DNA from: Lutjanus erythropterus
Lineage: Eukaryota > Chordata > Actinopteri > Lutjaniformes > Lutjanidae
Direction of reading: 5' to 3'
Assembly (NCBI GenBank): GCA_020091685.1
Contig: CM034606.1
Coordinates: forward strand, 14,989,695 to 15,053,694
DNA length: 64,000 nt
The notes beneath the pieces are model-generated. The model saw nothing but the letters and a program-made list of their open reading frames with translations. It did no database searches and was not told the origin of the DNA. The translations under genes and the position numbers were made by a program. Below are positions 52,101 to 61,100 of this stretch, piece by piece. Each line of letters begins with the position of its first letter. Positions within the stretch are counted from its first letter, which is position 1.

Positions 52101-55100
52101 AAACCAAGCTATTACAGCTTATGTAGTTTTTTTCTTCACTGTGGAAAATGCAAACACTGGAAGAGCCTCTCGAGTTAGATTGTGAGTTTGGAAGCCTTAT
52201 GGCCTCTTAGTGAATTATATCAACACTGGACAAGACAGCAGGTGTAAGTTTTCCTTTTTTGAAAAATGTGAATCATTTTCAACAGTTTGCCACAACAAAA
52301 ACATTCCCAAAAAATCCTGTGGTGATATTGGTCTTAAGCTGTCTGAACTAAGGAGAAGGAGAGGCTATGTAGTTTAAGCTGGACTCATCCTACAACAGTT
52401 TTAAAATCCTAACCGATTTTGAAATCTGGTTGCATCACAGACAAAAGGAGAAATGTCACAGACTCCCTGTTCTCTACTCTCAAACACAGACACAATAAAA
52501 GATTTGGCACAACAATGTTGATAATATCCTGTAGATTTCAGAGGTTGAGAGCACGAGCTCATGTGATCTCATGGGGAATGTAATCCATATTCCTGTTCCT
52601 GTTCCTGCCTTCATCTGACCAAGGTGAGAGCTTTTCTGATCTGATTGAATGCGCTACTGGCATTGTAAAATTAAGCCGCTGTTAATGCAAAATTAACATT
52701 TCCTCCAGCTCCTTTTGTTGATTTAGTGGGTAGGACCTTGTGTCAAAAGTTCCACTGCAAATGTTCACAGTTAAATACGCACCTGAAGAACTCAAAGTTC
52801 AGGCATGCCTTGGGCAGGAAGAACTTGTCATCCTGCTTGAACCAGACCTTGCTCATGGCAGTGTCCTGGAAGAAATGAACACCACACACAAGCAGCTCTC
52901 AAATTTATATTCTTTCAAAGTCCATTCTATGCCAAGGTAATTGCTTGTGTCAGCAAAGGCACACTTCAAATACACATCACAAACAGATAGTGTTCATTTT
53001 CTTATTCACATGAATTTAACAAAGTGACTCTGATACCACCTGATTACAGTTGAGTATTTTAGCAATAAAGAAAAAAGCTACAGAGGCTTTTATGTGTCTT
53101 TCCTTCAGAGAATGGAATATGTACGCTATTGTTAACAGCTTAGCTCCTCTGATCTTGACATAATGGTAACATTAGTACTAAATGCTTTATGTCTCAGTCA
53201 CAATACCTTATTACCATATGAAAGCAAACAGATATGCAGCTAAGGACTGTCCAGTGCAGTTAGAAAATGAAGAGTGACAATACTTTAATGACAGAGCTGT
53301 GCAGTATGAACACTTGCCTTGATTAAAGTGGGAACTGATGGAGAGTCTTTCTCAAGAGGGTAGATCTCAAAGTTGGTAGGGATGAACTCGTTTCTCATGG
53401 GTAATTTGAACTTGCCGTTGAGGTCGGCACTTGCCCATTTCTGTAACACAGGCATACAATCAGCAAGCAGTGTCTTATGAAACTGAAGCAGAAGTCACAC
53501 GCTGATCACAAAGCAAAGGAAAAAAGACACTATTGTGTGCGATTTGATTAGAGCACTGTGTCTGCAGTGATTCACCTCAATGGTCACGTCAGTGATGGCC
53601 TCCTGCTTGTACTGTGTGCCATACCACTCTTCTGTCCTGTCAGTTTGCCCTTCAAATGACTTTGACACCACTGCAACTCTGGAAAAAGAGTGAACCAGGT
53701 CACGTTACATGGATACAAAAACCTCTCTGTCAGAGCTGCTTAGGTACTCTCCATTTGTAACCATTCCACATGTGAGTGCTTTCCTATTAGTATTGCATTT
53801 GGATCATGTTTGAGGCAGGAGATCCATCGACATGTCTGCCTCTAACAGATGGGCTATGTTTAGAATTCCTACATGCCCTCAGTGTGCTGCATTCAGAGTG
53901 TTTCACAGGCACCTAAACATCCTAATATAAAACAAGAGTGGCTTGTGTGTTTGTGCGTCCTACCAATCCACATTCCTCCAATCTTGCCCCAAAAGCAATC
54001 AGTGGCCTGCCTTTGTGTATAAGTTTTTTTAAATCTGTTTTTTTAATAATTTCATTTTTAATTTTAAGTAAATGCTCTGGAGCTTCACCTTTTACTCTTT
54101 AAGCCTTTATTTTAAAATCCAGACCTGTGTTTTGAAATCTAGCATCTAATCTACCTGATATATAAAAAGAAGAAAAGCAGTTACATTAACATTTGCATCA
54201 TGTCTAAGAAGAAGCTCAAATCACTGTCGGTAAGTCATTATGCCACCAAAACACAAGAGAGTAGTAGTGCTAAACTGTACAAAGTGAAGCTGAGACTGAT
54301 GAGACCATTATAATTTACAGATACACTTAGGAACCCACAGGCCACTTGGTGATTGAATAGCTAGTAGCTGTAACACTGTTTGTTTAACTACTAGAACACT
54401 GTAAAAACAAAGTGTAAACTATGATGTGTGATTAGAATGTGTAGTCCTTTAATGATGCAAATTTACTTGCTTTAAGTTAATTAGTTTTAGTTATTTTACC
54501 TTTATTTAGATGGGTAATCTCATTGGGACACACGGTCTCATTCTCAAGAAAGAAGCTGCTGGACCGAGATTGATACGTAAGGAAACACTGACATGAATTC
54601 AAAGCAGCTCTGGCAAAGCAGCAAGGTTAAATAGCCGCTTCAGTAAACGAAGAGACTGGCATGCAAACTGCCAGGGTCAGCCAATGAGTGCATGCAATCT
54701 CCTCCTTGGTAAGCATTAAGAAATGGACTAGTTACAAGTCTGCACTTTGCTTGACACAAGTAGCATCCAGTAAAATGAATGAGTTATGCAGTAAAGCCAC
54801 ACCTTTGCTCAAGACCCAAAGTGGGGCTGCAACAAAAAATACTGGCTGTGACTTCATTTTTATTTTATAATCTCCTGTGTGAAAAATGTCAGACATCTTG
54901 AGTGGGAACAGCACACACAGAGAACCAGCTGAACTTCTTCAACATCTTGACAAAACTGACAAAATGTTAACTATATAGTTAACTGATGTGATCTTAGCTA
55001 ATCACTTGGTGAGTTAGCTTCAGCTGCCAACTTTATATTGGCCAGATTGTTTATACAAAAATCCTGTGAGGAAACCAGCATTGCCAATACAGAGAGCAAA

Positions 55101-58100
55101 ACTTGATAATGTATTCCTGAGCACACATATCCATCTCCTGATATAACAAACTGAACCTTTGAGGCTGCAGAGATAATCAAATCTGTGAAGTTGTCTGGCA
55201 TTCCTTTTCAAAGTGGAAAATTGAAAAGCCGTTTCATCCAAATATCAAAGCAGACCAGCAGCACTTTGTCACAACTGGCAGGCAATGGAAAATATTTATT
55301 ATCTGAATTTATTATCCTCTCAAGGTACTTCTATGGTAATATGCACAAATACAAACAATATTACATGTAGATAAGGCTTGCAATCCATCTATTTATTAAT
55401 AAATAGCTCTAACACTTAAGAAATAAAAAAGGAAATTTCTGTACATAATATTATTCAAAATAATCACTTATTAAACACTTCAGTTCCTGTCTGAACCTGC
55501 ACATACTTTAGTGGTGTGTTTAAGTGACATTATCTTAATGCTGATGTTAACTCTGTTACACTTAATATCACAAGTGCATAGATGGCATCAAAGACTAATG
55601 TTCTCAAACTGACCTGACATGTTCTGGTCTCAGCTTATCCAGCACCATCTCGATCAGATCTGGCCTGAAGTCCTCTAAAAGGTACTCTGCTGCTAGAACC
55701 TCTTCAAGAGGATAGTACTGAAACAGAGAAAAAAAACTGTTAGCATTGTACTGCTTGAGGTTAGGTGATAAAATGCAATACATTTGTGGAAAAGGCTTAA
55801 AATTCAACCCCATCCTTCATTTTTCTTTCAGGCAAAATAATTATAAGTCTTTAACTGCGCCTTGAGTGGACTGACAGTAATACATATTTGTTAAAAGAGA
55901 AATGTTTGTCCTTAGCATTCAAAAATGAGTACTGCAGTCAAAATAGTGAACTGTAGCCACAATTTTAATATACTATCAGTGGTTGAAGTGAATTGTTCCT
56001 CCTCCGTTTGACTGACTGCATGCACTTTGTCATAGCCAGCATGTATGACATGTTGTGCTCGTCTTCCACTCCTGTTCACTGTTGTAGGAGAACCCGATAT
56101 TTCAACTTAATCTCTTATGACATATCATGGTCATTTTATGATTTTGTACAGCAAAATATATTACATATTTCTCCTTTAAAGCTTTTATCTTCATGGTGCA
56201 TCCAATGAATAGTTTCATAACCAAATCAAAGCCTACAAACGTTTCAGAAATGAGGTACAATAAGGCTTGCTGCGACAATCAAACAGAAAGCTATGATACA
56301 TACAGCCTGTGCCTCTGGAAAATCTCAATTCTCTGAATACAGAGTTAACAGCAGCACCAGGCAGCCTGGTGACGACAGCAGACACAATGAGCTGCACTGT
56401 GTCTCCCTGGAAACAACCTTTGCAGATGGAGAGGGGACCTACGTGTAGTAAACCAGCCACTTTGGAAGTGTAGCCACGAGGTCGTTCCTTGTCCTTGAAC
56501 CTGAAGGCCACTTTGTTTAAATCCTACAGAGAGACACAGAGATGGATCATGTAACAGGTGAAGAGGAATGCAACAGTTGCATACAGTTGAAAGACAGAGA
56601 TTTGGAGCCAGATTCTAGAAGGGGCACCCACACAGAATTTAATCCGCATGTTATTCTAATCCTTCAGGGCAAGTTTTTTTTTTAATGAATAGACAGACTT
56701 TTACAGTTTAGCATAGAAACTTAATACCATCCAGCTTCATTTGAAGCCACAACATTCAGCAGATAAGATGGTGAAAACAGCTGCCAGGTTTGAATCAATC
56801 AATCTCCACTGCCAGTGTCTGTGCTGCTCTATTAGTTTTTTCACTAACCTGAAATAAGTAGGTCAAGTTTGTCCTGCCCCTCTGTCTGAAATGTTGTCAC
56901 TGAATAGACAACATTAATTACCTTGCACTCCTCAAACACCCACTCCTGAGGTCCCTCAGTGCGCAGTTTCTGGATATACTGGAACATGTGGAAGATGATG
57001 TCCTCAACGTGCACTGCAGTTACACAAATAAAGCCTCAATGAATATTATTCAGCGATTCATTCATATTTCATGTACTCGTGCATGCATAACTCCTACTAC
57101 AATAGGGAATAGTCACATGCAAAGCATGTCAGCAAATGGTAAGCGAACTACAGTGTGTGCATGTAGTGTCGGTTGTTCTACTTACAGAGGCCCTCCTCTG
57201 TCAAGTCCACATTGATGATGAAGAACATGAATCCTCTGGCTCCTTCTTTTTGTCCTCCAACAAGCGTGTTCACCCAGCCTTAAAAAAATATATCCTCATG
57301 GATTTTTTCACGCCAACCAAGCAATTTTCATTGCAATCTAAACATGACTGGCACTACCTTGGATCACTTCTTTATGTCCTACCTTTAGACTTCAACTCAG
57401 ACAACAAACTTCCAGGTCCTTCATGACCAATCAGATGTCCCAGATAATGTCCTGGGTTTGATTTGTAGTACTTCTGTAGGTCTGGGATGGGGAAGGTCAC
57501 ATACAGGTTTCTGATGTCTTTAATGGGCACCACTTTGTAGAATTGCTGTGACAGAACACGAAAAAACAAAAAACAGTTTTGTTGTTACTTAGGAAAAAAT
57601 CATCCATATAATGCTTTTATTATCTAGTGTCTAAATGGTGAAAATATATAATACTGTCGTGTGTGAGAAACACTGTGTGAGAAGTTAAGTGGCTTACTTT
57701 CAGGTGGTCTTCCTGGAAGGGGTGCTCAGGGAATTCTGGGATAGGCACATTCTTGTTTTCCACTTCTCCAAACAGTTTAACCACCATGGAGGTCAACTCA
57801 TCTAATGATTCTTTAGGTAAAAAGGAAAAAAATAAAGCTTGACAAAATTATTTTTTAGCTTACATTAAAGTTAATAGAAATAAGGAGCTCATGAGTACAA
57901 AACCCATTAAACACTTTTTAAACTCATAATGAAAGATGCACTACCCACCAACTATTAATAAAATATTCCAGGATACACACAACTGTACAACTAGCATTGT
58001 GTTTTTGACCAATAAACACACAAGAATTCTCACTAGACATTCAGCAATCAAGTTACTGGGAGTCATTTGAAGCCATTAATGATGCCGGGATGTTAAGCAC

Positions 58101-61100
58101 TTCTATCAGACTGCATCTTACAATTCAGATGAGAGTAGCTGTCAGAATGTAAATTTCAGCTGGTAATGGAGACATCAGTGGTACATCATTTGATACAAGT
58201 TAGCTCTGAATTTGAAGACCGAAAAAAAGAACAATGCATACAAGGGGACTGAGAAAATCATCATCTTGAAATTTAAATAGGTGTTACATGGTATTCTAAC
58301 ATCAGTGAATCATTACCAATCATTCTGAGATGTTGGTGTAATTAATGTAATGACCATAAAATGTAAACCCTTCTTGGAGAGACCCATCAGTTGTTGGAAC
58401 ATGAGATATCAGCTTTGGTTTAGTGGGAAATTTTAACTGTCCTTCAAGACAAGTACTTGTGATGGCAAAACAGGAAGAGCGTGTCATTCTTTTACCACGA
58501 AGGAAGAAAGGTTTTCTCACAATAACAGAGAATCACAAAGGTTGAAAAGCTGTAAAAGGCCAATGGTAAGGCATTAAAAAAATCACCTGCATGTTTTCAA
58601 CACTAAAGAGAAGATAGGCATGCAAAACAAGAAAGAAGTGGTGTATGCCATGCTATATATAGACTAACCTCTAAGAAATATTATTACCAGTATTAGGTAG
58701 AAGCTACTCAGTCTTGACAATGTTCTCCTTTGTTATACCAAGGTGCAACATCACAATTGACAATTTGATATGCTGTGAGATATAAACTCTTACCTCTTCC
58801 TAACACACAGAGTCCCATGAGGTTGGAGGAGTAGTATGTAGAATGAAATTTCAGAAGCTCCTGACGGACATCAATCCCATCGTTAGATGGTCGGGTCTCA
58901 AGGGTCAATTTGTTACCTTTAAGAGAAATAATACATGAATAGTGAAAATTTGTTGTTGTTTTTTTTTTTAAATCAGTCCCCAACTTCTCCATGACAGAGT
59001 ACAACTGTACAAATGATCAATCTTTTCTAGTTTAAATATTTAAAAACATCATACTCTTCAGATACATCCTCACTGTCCAACTTAAATTATCACTGTAGTT
59101 TGTCTAGAATACAGGATGCAGTATAACATCAGCAAGGTCTTGAAAACTGCATAAATATTCAGAAATATTAAAATATGAAACTTCTGAGTCTTTTGATGTG
59201 GTAACAAGGATAACTAACTTTTTTATAATCAGTTTATGATGACCCAGTGACAGACACCTTTCAAATACATCAACAAGCTGCTTGTCTGCCAGATTTCAAA
59301 TACAACTGCAACCTGCATCTAACACTTCTGAAGCAAGTGAAATGCCAGTGGCAGAGGTCTTTTGAGACACGGACAGAAAAACAAAGCATCAATCTTGCGA
59401 AGGTTATCCTGGTCCGTTAAGAGGCTGTGACTTTCAGGCCTGCCTGATCCGCTTCTATTCTTAACTTGAATAACGATTATATAATTCAAGACTGCCATCA
59501 GGTGGCTATTTTGAGCTCGGAGCTGTTCCAAGTCTGTGTCACTCTAATCTGGGAATTCACCAACTCAGAGAGTAAACTCCCTTCATGCTATTAGATGCTT
59601 TCCCCCTCAACAGGTAAATGTCAGTTGAATGAATGTCAATGGTAATGGTCAGGAGGCATAAAAAATGTTGATAATGTCACAGATCTAAGTGATAGAATGT
59701 GAAAAAAATACTGGGCTTATATAAGTTTTATTTATTCCAAGAAAACAGTGTCCTTTGAGCCAATACAGATAAAGTGGGGTACTTATACTGCCTAATAGTT
59801 CACAATATTCCCTATAAGGTGGTTACTATTAAGATAAATCTCTGTGGGGAAAAATACTTGCCTTTAAACACTGCATAGATGGTGTAATATGAACTCTATA
59901 TGCAACTATTACACAACAAATTTCAACTTCAACATAATATGCAAATAGGTCAGTAGGCTGGTCTAAAATTGATGCTATCAGATCCTCTAACACATACAGG
60001 GTGCTTTTCTTTAAATATCTGGTGCTTTAAAGCACACTATTACAGTTGGGTTCAGTGTCTGTGTGCACCGAGAGAGAGTGGATGGAGGCAGACTGCAATA
60101 AACACAAGGTCAGATGAATAATAGGACAACGCGCAGTTTAAGTGGGCACGGATAGAAACGCTGGAGATTTGCTACCTGTTCCAAATTTACTGAAGGGGTG
60201 GTCAGGGTTGCCAGTGGCCTTCTCCAACTGAAACAACCTCCAGGCATCATTCATCAGGTTCTTCTCATGCTCAGAGTCCACAGCATTCACCTCTCTGTCT
60301 TTACAGCTCTCATCAAACAGTGGGCACAGGAAGAATTGAGCAAACCTACAAAGATTGCAAAATGACAACAGGATGTTAAACTGCAGTGCAAGAAATCACT
60401 TTTCAGATGCATAATATACCTACTTCAGGCTGTGGTAGCTTAATGCTGCTCTGCTTTAAATGGTTATTGTTACAGTGTAGGACCATTTGTGCACACACAA
60501 AAGGACATGAAGCAGGTCATGATGAAAATGAATTTGCATTGTGAGAGCAAAGTGAAAGCAACTGCCATGCAAATTAGGAAATGATAAGTAGACACAAAAT
60601 TTGAATGTTTTTAAAAGCTCCACCCAAAGTCAGCTACTGCTGTAGATTTTAAGATTTACGCAACAAAAATCTCTTGAATTTGGCTAAAAACGTGCTAAAC
60701 ATTCTAACGATCTAAACGTTGTTTAGATCAATAAAATGTTCTTGTAAAACAATCACACCATGACCCTTGGTACTGAAATGTGTCTACAATATGAGGTGCT
60801 TCTGCTTGTTACCTTTTAACTCACCACAAAATGATGGGTCCAGAAAAAACATCTTGCTTTTTGATTACAAATTACAAAACAAAATGTGCTGTTTTAAATA
60901 GTCGTTCTAATTATTATAGCAAGGGTAAGTTAAAATAATGAGGCCAGCTAATGACACACGATCCTCTCAGACACAGTGCTCTTCTATTTTCAAAGAGCCA
61001 ACATCATCAATATTTCAACATACTCTGCACCGTCCTTTCCTACCAATATAGTCCAGATGGCCTTCACAATTCACTGGCGCAGGGGAACAATTAGCCTCTG

